Assembly: GCF_020037015.1 (NCBI RefSeq)
Contig: NZ_JAIQDE010000016.1
Span: 1 to 64,000 of the forward strand
DNA length: 64,000 bases
Origin: Corallococcus sp. AS-1-6
Lineage (GTDB): Bacteria > Myxococcota > Myxococcia > Myxococcales > Myxococcaceae
Direction of reading: 5' to 3'
Shown here: piece after piece, positions 18,789-27,835 of the stretch
Numbering within the stretch: the first letter of the stretch is position 1
Layout of the letters: the number at the start of each line of letters is the position of its first letter
Position numbers and translations under genes: made by a program
Notes under the pieces: model-generated
What the model saw: only the letters and a program-made list of their open reading frames with translations
Told to the model about the DNA's origin: nothing
The model's database searches: none

Positions 18789-20903
18789 TCAGGCCGGGAC
18801 GCGGTCGTGGTCCTTGCGGTCCCAGTGCCGGTGCTTCGCGAGCGCCTGCGCGAACGCGGTGGCCAGCGCCGCTCCGGCCCCGGCCTTGGAGCCCGCGACG
18901 ACGCCGGGCGCGGCCGGGTCGATTTCACAGGCCTTGAGCAGCTCCTCCGCGTCCTTGGACGCGCCCACCGTCTTGCAGTGCAGGTAGGCCTCCTGGACGA
19001 AGTGGCGCGACTCGCCGTCCTTCTTCAGCGTGGCCACGCTCGCGGCGCCGCCGGGGATGAAGACGGCGTCGTACTCCACGGAGGCGGTGGTCATGGCGCT
19101 CTTGTCCACCGGCAGGTCCTTGCCGTTGGAGGCCTTCACGGTGCCCAGGCGCTTGGCGATGACCTTCAGTTGCGCGCCCCCCGCCTGCAGCTCCTTGCGC
19201 AGCGCCATCAGCTCGTCCGCGTCCACGCCGTCCGCGACGAGCACGCCCACCTTCCGCGTCTTGATGGACGGCGGCGTGGCCATCTTCATCGCCTCCATGC
19301 TCAGGGCCTTGGACGCGGGAGGGCCCTTGGGCGTGACGGGGGTGGCCTTGGGCGCGGGCAGCCCCAGCCCCTCCGCCACGGCGGAGACGAGCAGGGCGTC
19401 GATCTTCGCGAAGTGCTCCAGCACGCGCTCCTGGATGGCCTTCGTCTCCACCTTGCCCAGCTCGAAGCGGCACGCGTCGATGAGGTGCTGCTGCTCCGGC
19501 TCGGAGAGGCTGCGGAAGAAGAGGGCCGCCTGGCTGTAGTGGTCGTTGAAGGAGGCGGAGCGCTCGCGCACCTTCTTCCCGCTCACCTGCTCCGGGTGGT
19601 GCACGAAGCCGCCCTGCTGCTGGGACGCGAGGAACGGGCAGCCGCCGCCCAGCGAGTTGGGGAAGTAGTTGGCGCGGCCCACGTTGCTGGTGTGCCGGCC
19701 GAAGCCGTCCTGCTGGTGGTTGTGCACCGGCGCCACCGGGCGGTTGATGGGGATCTCCGCGAAGTTCGGCCCGCCCAGGCGCGTGAGCTGCGTGTCCAGG
19801 TACGAGAAGAGCCGCGCCTGCATCAGCGGATCATCCGTGAAGTCGATGCCCGGCACGATGTTGGACACGCAGAAGGCGACCTGCTCCGTCTCCGCGAAGA
19901 AGTTGGTCGGGTTGCGGTTGAGCGTGAGCTTGCCCACCGGCCGCACCGGGACGACCTCCTCCGGGATGAGCTTCGTCGCGTCCAGCAGGTCCACGCCCAG
20001 CGCCTGCGCGTCCTTCTCCTCCAGGATCTGGACGCCCAGCTCGTACTCGGGGAAGTCGCCCTGCTCGATGGCCTCGAAGAGGTCGCGGCGGTGGAAGTCC
20101 GGGTCCTTGCCGCCGAGCTTCTGCGCTTCATCCCAGACGAGCGAGTGCGTGCCCAGCAGCGGCTTCCAGTGGAACTTCACGAAGCGCGAGGTGCTCTTTT
20201 CGTCCACGAAGCGGAAGGTGTGGACGCCGAAGCCCTGCATCATCCGGAAGCTGCGCGGGATGGCGCGGTCGGACATGGTCCACATGACCATGTGCATCGT
20301 CTCCGGGACGAGCGACACGAAGTCCCAGAAGGAGTCATGCGCCGTCTGCGCCTGGGGAATCTCGTGGTGGGGCCCTGGCTTGGCGGCGTGGATGATGTCC
20401 GGGAACTTGATGCCGTCCTGGATGAAGAAGACGGGGATGTTGTTGCCCACCAGGTCCCAGTTGCCTTCTTCCGTGTAGAACTTCACCGCGAAGCCGCGCA
20501 CGTCGCGCACGGTGTCCGCGGAGCCGCGCGAGCCCGCGACGGTGGAGAAGCGCACGAAGACGGGCGTCTTCTTGGACGGATCCTGGAGGAACTTCGCGCG
20601 GGTGTACTTCGCCTGGGATTCGTACACCTGGAAGTAGCCGTGGGCGCCGGAGCCGCGCGCGTGGACGACGCGTTCGGGGATGCGCTCATGGTCGAAGCGG
20701 GTGAGCTTCTCGCGGAAGTGGAAGTCCTCCAGGAGCGTGGGGCCGCGCGCGCCAATCTTGAGCGAGTCGTCGGTGTGTTCGACGCGGATGCCCTGGTCGG
20801 TGGTGAGGAAGTTGCCCGTGGGCTCCGAGCGGTCCCGCGCGAGCTGCTGGTCCTTGCTCTTCTCATCGACGCGCACCGCGTCCGGCTGATTCTGTGAGGT
20901 CAC
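18789..20903 (-). CDS. katE: Large-subunit catalase with C-terminal DJ-1/PfpI domain (HPII type)
   Basis: Heme catalase of clade 2, 704 residues, decomposing hydrogen peroxide. The catalytic His81 lies in RVVHARGSGAHGYF, the distal Asn in VGNNIPVFFIQDG, and the proximal heme Tyr in LFSYLDTQLTRLGGPNF. After a linker at about residues 520-550, a flavodoxin-like DJ-1/PfpI domain follows (VGVLVADGVDADEL, FIPGGAASV), as in E. coli HPII. A normal large catalase. GTG start with AAGGAGG eight bases upstream. Like HPII it may be a stationary-phase or stress gene, which is not visible in the sequence. It lies 142 bp downstream of an oxidoreductase gene on the same strand. Confidence 0.95.
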   Translation of the reverse strand: MTSQNQPDAVRVDEKSKDQQLARDRSEPTGNFLTTDQGIRVEHTDDSLKIGARGPTLLEDFHFREKLTRFDHERIPERVVHARGSGAHGYFQVYESQAKYTRAKFLQDPSKKTPVFVRFSTVAGSRGSADTVRDVRGFAVKFYTEEGNWDLVGNNIPVFFIQDGIKFPDIIHAAKPGPHHEIPQAQTAHDSFWDFVSLVPETMHMVMWTMSDRAIPRSFRMMQGFGVHTFRFVDEKSTSRFVKFHWKPLLGTHSLVWDEAQKLGGKDPDFHRRDLFEAIEQGDFPEYELGVQILEEKDAQALGVDLLDATKLIPEEVVPVRPVGKLTLNRNPTNFFAETEQVAFCVSNIVPGIDFTDDPLMQARLFSYLDTQLTRLGGPNFAEIPINRPVAPVHNHQQDGFGRHTSNVGRANYFPNSLGGGCPFLASQQQGGFVHHPEQVSGKKVRERSASFNDHYSQAALFFRSLSEPEQQHLIDACRFELGKVETKAIQERVLEHFAKIDALLVSAVAEGLGLPAPKATPVTPKGPPASKALSMEAMKMATPPSIKTRKVGVLVADGVDADELMALRKELQAGGAQLKVIAKRLGTVKASNGKDLPVDKSAMTTASVEYDAVFIPGGAASVATLKKDGESRHFVQEAYLHCKTVGASKDAEELLKACEIDPAAPGVVAGSKAGAGAALATAFAQALAKHRHWDRKDHDRVPA

Positions 20904-21045
20904 CGCACCGCCTCCTTCAAAATGGGCGTGCAGGGTGCCGGACGCGGCGGAGGCCGCACGTCCTGTGTCCCGCGTCTGGGGAGTGCAGGACGCAAGACGG
21001 CGGCTGTGTCCGGTGGCGTTCGTTCGCGACGTTGGCCAGCGAGCG

Positions 21046-22068
21046 TCAGGCGTCCTTCGCCAGGCGCACCAGCATCTTGCCGGTGTTGTCCCCGCGCAGC
21101 AGGCCGATGAAGGCGTCGGGGGCCTTGTCCAGGCCGTCCACGATGGTGGACACGTCCTGGACCTTGCCCTCGCGGAGCCACTGGCCCATGTCGCGCAGGA
21201 AGTCCGGCCGGCGGGCCGCGTGGTCGCTGACGATGAAGCCCTGGAGGGTGAGGCGCTTGCCCACGGCGAGCCCCAGGTTGCGCGGGCCGGGCGTGGGGGC
21301 GGTGGCGTTGTACAGGGAGATGGCGCCGCACAGGACGATGCGGCCGTGGTTCTTCATCAGGCTGAGGGCGGCCTCCAGGTGGTCGCCGCCCACGTTGTCG
21401 AAGTAGACGTCGATGCCGTCCGGGCAGGCCCTGGCCAGGGACTCGGCGATGGGGGCGGCCTTGTAGTTGAGGGCGGCGTCGAACTTCAGGTCTTCGCGCA
21501 GGTGCTGCACCTTCGCGTCCGAGCCGGCGCTGCCCACCACGCGGCAGCCCTGGATGCGGGCAAGCTGGCCCACGACGCCGCCCACGGCGCCAGCAGCGGC
21601 GGACACGAAGACGGTGTCGCCGGCCTTCGGCTTGCCGATGTCGAGCAGGCCCACGTACGCGGTCATGCCCGGCATGCCGAGCACCCCGAGGTACGCGGAG
21701 AGCGGGCCCACGGACGGGTCGGCCTTCTGGTAGTGCTTCGCGGGGGCGACGGCGTATTCGCGCCAGCCGCCGCTGCCGGAGACGACGAAGTCCCCTTCCT
21801 TGAAGTCCGGCGAGCGCGAGCGGACGACCTGGCCCACGCTGCCACCGTCCAGGGCCTCGCCCAGCTTGAAGGGCGGGACGTAGGACTTCGCGTCGTTCAT
21901 GCGTCCGCGCATGTACGGGTCCACGGACATGAAGTGGTTGCGCACGAGGAGCTGGCCCTCGGCGGGTTCCGGGACGGAGACCGTGGCGAGCTCGAAGTTG
22001 TCCGGCGTGGGAGCGCCGTGCGGGCGGGACTTCAGGCGGATTTCACGTCCCTGGAGCGGCGTGGCCAT
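21046..22068 (-). CDS. NADP-dependent medium-chain oxidoreductase (curcumin reductase/YncB-like)
   Basis: Medium-chain dehydrogenase/reductase superfamily, 340 residues, without the zinc ligands of alcohol dehydrogenases. The N-terminal segment LKSRPHGAPTPDNFEL and the YMRGRMNDAKSYVPPF motif are typical of the curcumin reductase/leukotriene B4 dehydrogenase group. The nucleotide-binding motif is SAAAGAVGGVVGQLA. FDNVGGDHLEAAL follows, and the C-terminus has LQGFIVSDHAAR. Likely reduces the double bond of alpha,beta-unsaturated carbonyls with NADPH; the natural substrate is unknown. Same strand as katE, possibly in a shared detoxification context. Confidence 0.88.
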   Translation of the reverse strand: MATPLQGREIRLKSRPHGAPTPDNFELATVSVPEPAEGQLLVRNHFMSVDPYMRGRMNDAKSYVPPFKLGEALDGGSVGQVVRSRSPDFKEGDFVVSGSGGWREYAVAPAKHYQKADPSVGPLSAYLGVLGMPGMTAYVGLLDIGKPKAGDTVFVSAAAGAVGGVVGQLARIQGCRVVGSAGSDAKVQHLREDLKFDAALNYKAAPIAESLARACPDGIDVYFDNVGGDHLEAALSLMKNHGRIVLCGAISLYNATAPTPGPRNLGLAVGKRLTLQGFIVSDHAARRPDFLRDMGQWLREGKVQDVSTIVDGLDKAPDAFIGLLRGDNTGKMLVRLAKDA

Positions 22069-22263
22069 GAGGGGGACCTTTCGTGGGTGGATGGAGATGC
22101 GGGCCTCTTAACCGCCGGGTGCGGGCGCGGCAGGGAATTGGACGGGAACCTGTGGAAGATGTGTGGGGTAGGGTGTTGGGCGTGTGCCCTGTCATGTCGG
22201 ACGGGCGTGCTACCAACCGCCTTCATGGATAGAGTGATGGGCGGCGAGGACTGGGGAGACGTG

Positions 22264-22824
22264 ATGGGAAAGAAGCCCGCGACCTATGCGGACCTGGAGG
22301 CGCTTCCCGAGCATGTCGTGGGGGAGCTTGTCGCGGGAGAGCTGTACGCAAGCCCACGGCCGGCGATGCTGCATGGCGTGGTGTCCTCCCGGCTTGGGGG
22401 AGAGCTCATGGGCCCCTTCTCGCGGGGGCGAGGTGGGCCTGGGGGCTGGATGCTCCTGGACGAACCGGAGTTGCACTTCGGGGCTGACGTCGTGGTTCCG
22501 GATGTCGCGGGCTGGAGGCTGGAGCGGATGCCCGATGTTCCCGAAACAGCAGCGACGTCTCTTGCCCCGGACTGGGTCTGCGAGGTGCTGTCTCCGTCCA
22601 CCTGGAAGCTGGACCGCGAGGTGAAGCTGCCGGTGTACGCGCGCGAGGGCGTGCGGCATGTCTGGTTGATGGAACCGCGCACGCGAACGCTGGAGGTGTT
22701 CGGGCTGCGGGATGGAAGGTACGAAGCGCTGCTCACGCATACCGGGGATGCTCCCGTGCGGGCGGAGCCCTTCGACGCGGTGGAGCTGGACCTCGCGTTC
22801 ATCTGGGGGCGCACGGCGAGCTGA
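22264..22824 (+). CDS. Uma2-family (DUF820) putative endonuclease, copy 1
   Basis: A 186-residue protein with the PD-(D/E)xK-like core of the Uma2 family: EPELHFGADVVVPDVAGW, then WVCEVLSPST and the Lys-rich helix LDREVKLPVYAREGVRHVW. Members are widespread in myxobacteria and cyanobacteria, and their role is unproven. The start at 22264 (MGKKPATYADLEALP) has GGGAG just upstream. An upstream in-frame ATG at 22225 would add 13 residues (MDRVMGGEDWGDV). The same extension, identical in DNA, precedes copy 2, so it is either translated or a conserved leader. Confidence 0.8.
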   Translation: MGKKPATYADLEALPEHVVGELVAGELYASPRPAMLHGVVSSRLGGELMGPFSRGRGGPGGWMLLDEPELHFGADVVVPDVAGWRLERMPDVPETAATSLAPDWVCEVLSPSTWKLDREVKLPVYAREGVRHVWLMEPRTRTLEVFGLRDGRYEALLTHTGDAPVRAEPFDAVELDLAFIWGRTAS

Positions 22825-22937
22825 AAGGATGGGACCTCCAGGGTCCAGGGATGACCGTCCGCCCTGATACGTCAGACGGGTGTGCTACCTCCCCCGTCAT
22901 GGATAGAGTGATGGGCGGCGAGGACTGGAGGGAATCC

Positions 22938-23495
22938 ATGGGAAAGAAACCCGCGACCTACGCGGACCTGGAGGCGCTCCCGGAGCATGTCGTGGGGGAG
23001 GTTGTCGCAGGGGAGCTGTATGCGAGCCCGCGTCCGGCGTTTCCCCATCTCACGGCGGCTTCGTTCCTGATGGGGCTCTTGGGCAATCCCTTCGTCTTTG
23101 GACTGGGCGGCCCGGGAGGCTGGTACATCGTGAGCGAGCCCGAGCTGCGGCTGGGGGACGATGTCCTCATTCCGGACCTGGCGGGATGGCGGCGCGAGCG
23201 ACTCCCGAAGGCGCCGAAGGTCGCGGCCCTTTCCCTTCCGCCAGACTGGGTCTGCGAGGTGCTTTCTCCGTCGACGCGCCTCCTGGACCGCGAAGTGAAA
23301 CTGCCGGTGTTCGCGCGCGAAGGGGTGGGGCATGTCTGGTTCATCGACCCGGTCCTCCGCACCCTGGAAGTGTTCCGGTTGGAGTCGGGACAGTACGTGC
23401 AACTGGCGACCCACTCTGGAACCGACTCCGTGTCCGCCGAACCTTTCGAGGCAGTGGCATTGAGGCTCGCCGTGCTCTGGGACGAACTGGACTGA
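22938..23495 (+). CDS. Uma2-family (DUF820) putative endonuclease, copy 2
   Basis: Tandem paralogue of the gene 114 bp upstream, 185 residues. It has the same core: EPELRLGDDVLIPDLAGW, WVCEVLSPST and LDREVKLPVFAREGVGHVW. The first 30 residues are almost identical to copy 1, while the segment after SPRPA is highly diverged. The ribosome-binding site is GGAGG with a seven-base gap, which supports the MGKKP start. The duplication includes about 65 bp of upstream DNA, so both copies probably carry similar promoters. Confidence 0.8.
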   Translation: MGKKPATYADLEALPEHVVGEVVAGELYASPRPAFPHLTAASFLMGLLGNPFVFGLGGPGGWYIVSEPELRLGDDVLIPDLAGWRRERLPKAPKVAALSLPPDWVCEVLSPSTRLLDREVKLPVFAREGVGHVWFIDPVLRTLEVFRLESGQYVQLATHSGTDSVSAEPFEAVALRLAVLWDELD

Positions 23496-23567
23496 ACACG
23501 ACGGCGGGCGGACAGCCGAGCACGGATTCTGGTGCGCTCGGGTGGAAGGCGCGGGAGGCTTGGGCCC

Positions 23568-24737
23568 ATGCCGCTGTCTCCCTTCTCGCTCCTCATCGCG
23601 CTGGGTGCCGTGCTCGGGCACCTGTATCTGTTCCGGCGGCTTGTTTGGAACCTCACGTCCCGCCGTGGGGTCCGGATTCTCGCCGCGCTCGGGCTGGGGT
23701 TCATGACGCTGGTGCTGATTGCCCGGCGGTACCTGCAACGCACGCTTCCGGAGGCTCCTGGCGACGTCGTGGAGCTGGTGTCCTATTCGTGGATGGGCGT
23801 GGCGCTGTGCCTGGTGCTCGGGCTCGCGGGCGTCGACCTGGGACGTGCTGTGCTCGCTCTGGGACGCCGGATCCGGCCTGCTCCCGCCGCGCCCTCCGTG
23901 GATGTCGAGCGGCGGCGCTTCCTGTCGCAGGCGACCGCGGGTGGGGCGCTCGCGCTGGGTGGGGGACTGGCGGGGTATGGGAGCTGGCGCGCGTTCACCG
24001 TCCCCGAGGTCACGGAGGTGGTGGTCCGCATCCCGAAGCTGCCCCGCTCGCTGGACGGCTTCAGCATCGTGCAGCTCACCGACCTGCACGTGGGCCCCTT
24101 CATCCAGCGGCGCTTCATGGACGAGCTCGTGCGGCGGGCCAACGCGCTCAAGCCGGACCTGGTCGCCATCACCGGTGACATGGTGGATGGCACCGTGCCC
24201 CGGCTGGGCGGCTTCGTCGCGGCGCTCGGCAACCTCCACGCTCGCTACGGGAGCTTCTTCGTCACCGGCAACCATGACTATTCATCCGGCGCGGAGGCGT
24301 GGGTCGCCCACCTGGGCTCGCTGGGCATTCCTTCGCTGCGCAACCGGCACGTGCGCATTGGCGACGCGGGCGGCGCGTTCGACCTGGTGGGCGTGGATGA
24401 CTGGCACGGCGGCCGGCGCCTGGGCCAGAAGGGCTATGACCTGGACCTGGCGCTCGCGGAGCGTGACCCCGAGCGCGCCGCGGTGCTGCTCGCGCACCAG
24501 CCCGCCAACTTCAAGGTGGCCGCGGAGCGCGGCGTGGACCTCCAAATCTCCGGTCACACCCACGGCGGCCAGCTCTTCCCCATGACCGCGCTCATCGGGC
24601 TGAGCTGGGAGCACTCCGCCGGTCACTACCGGCACGGCGATTCACACATCTACGTCAGCCGGGGCTGCGGCTTCTGGGGGCCCCCCATGCGGCTGGGCAG
24701 CCCCCCGGAGCTCGTCAAGCTGGTGCTGACTTCGTGA
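23568..24737 (+). CDS. Membrane-anchored calcineurin-like metallophosphoesterase
   Basis: The 389-residue protein has three hydrophobic segments in residues 1-115. An RRRFL-containing hydrophobic stretch (about 125-150) resembles a Tat-type or anchor segment. The metallophosphoesterase domain carries all five metal motifs: TDLHVGP, ITGDMVDG, TGNHDY, LAHQP and SGHTHGGQ. This is the YkuE/YaeI arrangement, whose members hydrolyse phosphodiesters such as UDP-2,3-diacylglucosamine or act on lipids; the substrate here is not known. Its last 23 bp overlap the end of the convergent hydrolase gene. Confidence 0.88.
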   Translation: MPLSPFSLLIALGAVLGHLYLFRRLVWNLTSRRGVRILAALGLGFMTLVLIARRYLQRTLPEAPGDVVELVSYSWMGVALCLVLGLAGVDLGRAVLALGRRIRPAPAAPSVDVERRRFLSQATAGGALALGGGLAGYGSWRAFTVPEVTEVVVRIPKLPRSLDGFSIVQLTDLHVGPFIQRRFMDELVRRANALKPDLVAITGDMVDGTVPRLGGFVAALGNLHARYGSFFVTGNHDYSSGAEAWVAHLGSLGIPSLRNRHVRIGDAGGAFDLVGVDDWHGGRRLGQKGYDLDLALAERDPERAAVLLAHQPANFKVAAERGVDLQISGHTHGGQLFPMTALIGLSWEHSAGHYRHGDSHIYVSRGCGFWGPPMRLGSPPELVKLVLTS

Positions 24738-25833
24738 GGAACGCGTCCAGCGCGGCGTTCACCGCGTCCGGGTGGTCCAGGTGGATCCAGTGGCCGGCGC
24801 CCTCCACCACCTGGTGCGCCACGCCTTCCCCCAGCCGGTGGAGGCTGTGCGGCGTGTCGTTGTCCGGCGCCACGAGCGAGAACTTCGGCCCCGGGTAGCG
24901 CGCGAGCGCCGCCGTCAGGTCGAACCGCAGGCTGGAGCGCTGCACGGCTGTCACGGCGGACAAGGGCGTCGCGTCCAGGTCCGCCAGCAGCCGCTCGCGC
25001 ACGTCCGCGCGCGGCCCCGCCATCTGCGCCCAGTCCTGCCGCACCGCCTGCGCCACGTCCGGCGCGTCCAGTGAGGCGAGGTACGCGGCCACCTGCTCCT
25101 CGGGGTAACCGCGCGAGTCCGTCATCGGATCCACCAGGAACAGGCCCGCCACCTGCCGGGGGTTCTCCCCCGCGTACGCCAGCGTCACGCCTCCGCCGAT
25201 GCTGTGCCCCACCAGCACGAAGCGGCGCAGCCCCAGCGCTCGCACCACGGCGGAGATGTCCCCGGTGAGCGACTCCAGCGTGTAGTCCTCCGGCTCCGGA
25301 ACCGTGGAGCCCCCGTGGCCGCGCAGCTCCAGCGCGATGCCCCGGCGGCCCTGGCGGGACAGGTGCTCCAACTGCGCCTGCCAGTGGGACGCGTTGCCCG
25401 CGAGCCCGTGCACGAAGACGACGGGCAACGCCTTGCCGCCGCCGCCCGTGTCCACCAGCCGCAGGTCGCCCGCGGGCCCGGACACCCGGAAGTCGTCGAA
25501 GCGGATCCGCTGGGACTCGAAGGCCTGGCCCTCCGCGAAGGGGACCTCGTAGTGGGTGACGTGCAGGTCCCGGTCGATGAGGTAGCGGTCATCCTCCGGG
25601 AAGAAGGTGGCGCGCTCCGGCGAGTCCCCCGCGAAGCGCTTCACCGCGTCCATGGACTCCCAGAGGGTGACGAGGAGGAACTCCGCGCGCCCGTCCGCCA
25701 CCTTGCGCAGGCAGTACGCGGCCAGGTTGCCCGGCGTGCGCCGGTAGTGCGTGAGGCCCGTCTGGTGGAGATAGGCGAGGTAGGCGTCGGCGTCCTCCGC
25801 CTTCGTCACCCCGCGCCACGTGCGTGCGAGCAT
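24715..25833 (-). CDS. ABM-like domain fused to an alpha/beta hydrolase
   Basis: The 372-residue product has two parts. Residues 1-100 look like an antibiotic-biosynthesis-monooxygenase (ferredoxin-like) domain (ARTWRGVTKAEDADAYLAYL, TLWESMDAVKRFAG). Residues 120-372 are an alpha/beta hydrolase with VVFVHGLAGNASHW, the nucleophile elbow GHSIGG and the catalytic His in VEGAGHWIHLDHP. No signal peptide, so cytoplasmic. The fusion suggests that the N-terminal domain binds or oxidises the compound that the hydrolase cleaves. Tail-to-tail overlap with the phosphoesterase gene. Confidence 0.8.
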   Translation of the reverse strand: MLARTWRGVTKAEDADAYLAYLHQTGLTHYRRTPGNLAAYCLRKVADGRAEFLLVTLWESMDAVKRFAGDSPERATFFPEDDRYLIDRDLHVTHYEVPFAEGQAFESQRIRFDDFRVSGPAGDLRLVDTGGGGKALPVVFVHGLAGNASHWQAQLEHLSRQGRRGIALELRGHGGSTVPEPEDYTLESLTGDISAVVRALGLRRFVLVGHSIGGGVTLAYAGENPRQVAGLFLVDPMTDSRGYPEEQVAAYLASLDAPDVAQAVRQDWAQMAGPRADVRERLLADLDATPLSAVTAVQRSSLRFDLTAALARYPGPKFSLVAPDNDTPHSLHRLGEGVAHQVVEGAGHWIHLDHPDAVNAALDAFLTKSAPA

Positions 25834-25947
25834 TCCAGGTTCCTCGTGCCGCCCAAAGGAGGGAGCCGCGCATGTAGCGCGCCCGGTGGGAGGACGGCCA
25901 CTCCCCGGTGGCCGGGGCGTGGACGGGATGACACCGGGCTCGGTGCT

Positions 25948-26805
25948 TCAGCGAGGCGCGGGCGTCGCGGTGCTCGTGGCGCCGAACGCGGGCGGCGAGG
26001 CGTTCAGCGGTCCGACCGAGTAGGTCCCGTCGTAGCCGTCCGGATCCTCCGCCTTCTTCTGGAGCGTGATGCCCGGGGCCCGCGCTTCGCCCCGGCTTCG
26101 CAGGGGCTGCTGGCCACAGGTGTCCGCCGTCATGCCCCGGCAGATCCACGCGGAGCCCCCGGCGTTCACCAGGTCGAGCGACACCAGCCCGGGCACCGCT
26201 TCGAGCAACCGGTGCGTCATGAACTGGAGCTTCTCGTCCCAGGGCGCGCCCACGTCGCGGCGCGCGTGCAGGTTGCCCACGAGCACGATGAAGGTGTCCC
26301 CGCGCGCCTCGCTCCGCGCCTGACGGAGCCAGGCCGCCATCGTGTCGTCGCGGTCCTTGCCCCCCGCGTCGAACGCCACCACCCGCAGCGGCAGCCCCGC
26401 GCGCCGCCAGTCCCGCGCGCGCTCCAGCAACTGCCGCATGGCTTCGCTGCCGCGGCCGTCCTGCACCTCGCGGCGCCAGAAGGCGCTGTCGGGAGGGCCC
26501 TCGGCCTCACCCGCGACGAACGCGTCCAGGCGCGCCTGCTCCTCCACCGGGAGCTCCAACGCCAGGCGCACCGGCTGCCCCGAAGCCGCCGCGTGACACG
26601 CCAGCCGCGCGGCGAAGTCTGGCGCCTCCCGCGTGCCGTGGATCTCTCCCAGCACGACGAAGGCCGCGGGCTTGAGCACCGCCTCCATGCCGGGGATCAC
26701 CGGGCCGCAGTCCGCCTTCGCGGGGGCCGCCGGTGCTTCTCGCGCCGTCCGGCACCCGGTCAGCAGACAGATGGCCAACAGCAGGGACCTCGGGGAAGGG
26801 CGCAT
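25948..26805 (-). CDS. ChaN/Tiki-like lipoprotein
   Basis: The 285-residue lipoprotein has lipobox LTGC. The domain starts with VVLGEIHGTREAP, where the Glu and His match the first motif of the ChaN/TraB/Tiki superfamily, and continues with VRLALELP and FIVLVGNLHARRD. ChaN of Campylobacter binds heme as a dimer; other superfamily members are peptidases or esterases, so the function is open. ATG 26805 has AGGAGG ten bases upstream. It lies 139 bp after a membrane-protein gene with a terminator hairpin between them, so it is probably transcribed on its own. Confidence 0.65.
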   Translation of the reverse strand: MRPSPRSLLLAICLLTGCRTAREAPAAPAKADCGPVIPGMEAVLKPAAFVVLGEIHGTREAPDFAARLACHAAASGQPVRLALELPVEEQARLDAFVAGEAEGPPDSAFWRREVQDGRGSEAMRQLLERARDWRRAGLPLRVVAFDAGGKDRDDTMAAWLRQARSEARGDTFIVLVGNLHARRDVGAPWDEKLQFMTHRLLEAVPGLVSLDLVNAGGSAWICRGMTADTCGQQPLRSRGEARAPGITLQKKAEDPDGYDGTYSVGPLNASPPAFGATSTATPAPR

Positions 26806-26875
26806 GGGCAGGGTGCCTCCTGGGAGCAGAACGAGAGGCCCAGTCTCCTCCAGCCCCGCGCCCTTCGGAAACACG

Positions 26876-26906
26876 ACGGCCCGCCCCGGAAGCGGGAGCG
26901 GGCCGT
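26876..26906 (-). terminator. Strong hairpin after the membrane-protein gene
   Basis: A perfect 9-bp stem (ACGGCCCGC with GCGGGCCGT) encloses a second CCCG/CGGG stem. It lies about 40 nt beyond the stop codon of the minus-strand gene at 26945. A short T-containing stretch (CGTGTTTCC) follows. Probably an intrinsic terminator. Confidence 0.6.
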
Positions 26907-26944
26907 GGGTGGCTTCGCGCGCCGGCGCGGCGCGGCGGGCCGTG

Positions 26945-27835
26945 TCAGGCGGTGGGGATGACGACGCCCGGGTTCGACTGGCGCTGGGCCGACATGAGCG
27001 CCGAGCGCTGCAACCACCCGGCGAGCCCGAGCATCGCGAGCCCCGAGGTGCGCAGCGCGCGCAGCAGCTCCACCGCCTCCGCGGGATTGCCGGGCAACAG
27101 CGGCGCCAGCCACTCGCGCGCGTCGTAGAAGAGCCACACCGCGCCGGACACGCCCATGGCCCACCACACCCACGCGAGCCGCCCACCGCGGAGCATGTAC
27201 GCGACGCGGAGGATGGGCGCGACGAGCAGGATGGTCATCATGTCCGCCAGCGTGGAGGCCAGCGCGATGACCGCCGTGCACGTGGCCGCGAAGTCCTGGC
27301 CCAGGTGGCCCACCGCCGCGACGAGCGCCGGCCCACCCACCGCCAGCGCCGCCACCGCCGCCACCGCCCACAGCAGCGACGCGCGGGAGCTGGGCGGAGG
27401 CTGGAGGCCGGACTGCTTGTAGGTGCGCGACAGCAGCACCAGCGCGAACGTCGTGCACACGTTCGCCAGCACCACCACGCCCATGCGCACGGGCAACAGC
27501 GGCGACTGCGTGAAGGGCACGTCCGGCACCGCGTGCATCCAGTAGCTGCGCAGGGCCGTGCTGACGAGCGACAGCACCGCCCCCGCCGTCAAGAGCCCCC
27601 ACACGCGGCGCAGGTAGTCCCCCGAGCCGAACGACAGCGCCGCCGCCGCCGTGCCCAGCACCGCGAGCAGGCCCACCGTCCAGCCCGCCACGTCCCCCAC
27701 CAGCGCCAGCCGGTGCGGGTCCTGGAACGACGTGGCCACCGCGGACAGGTGCGCCACCTGGAGCACCGCGACGGCGCCCAGCCACGGCGCCACCCGCTTG
27801 AGGGCGCGGCCCGAAGAGGGACGGGGGGCGTTCAT
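26945..27835 (-). CDS. Polytopic membrane protein, unknown
   Basis: A 296-residue protein with about eight hydrophobic segments (roughly residues 15-33, 45-65, 75-93, 113-135, 150-168, 180-200, 205-225, 255-275). I recognise no transport or enzymatic motif. It overlaps the preceding small gene by 4 nt (ATGA), so the two are translationally coupled and likely work together. Pro/Arg-rich cytoplasmic N-terminus. Confidence 0.7.
   Translation of the reverse strand: MNAPRPSSGRALKRVAPWLGAVAVLQVAHLSAVATSFQDPHRLALVGDVAGWTVGLLAVLGTAAAALSFGSGDYLRRVWGLLTAGAVLSLVSTALRSYWMHAVPDVPFTQSPLLPVRMGVVVLANVCTTFALVLLSRTYKQSGLQPPPSSRASLLWAVAAVAALAVGGPALVAAVGHLGQDFAATCTAVIALASTLADMMTILLVAPILRVAYMLRGGRLAWVWWAMGVSGAVWLFYDAREWLAPLLPGNPAEAVELLRALRTSGLAMLGLAGWLQRSALMSAQRQSNPGVVIPTA

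Noticed and set aside
20935-22263. Long N-terminal extension of Uma2 copy 1
   Set aside because: It is the antisense frame of the oxidoreductase gene; the family start is at 22264 with a ribosome-binding site.
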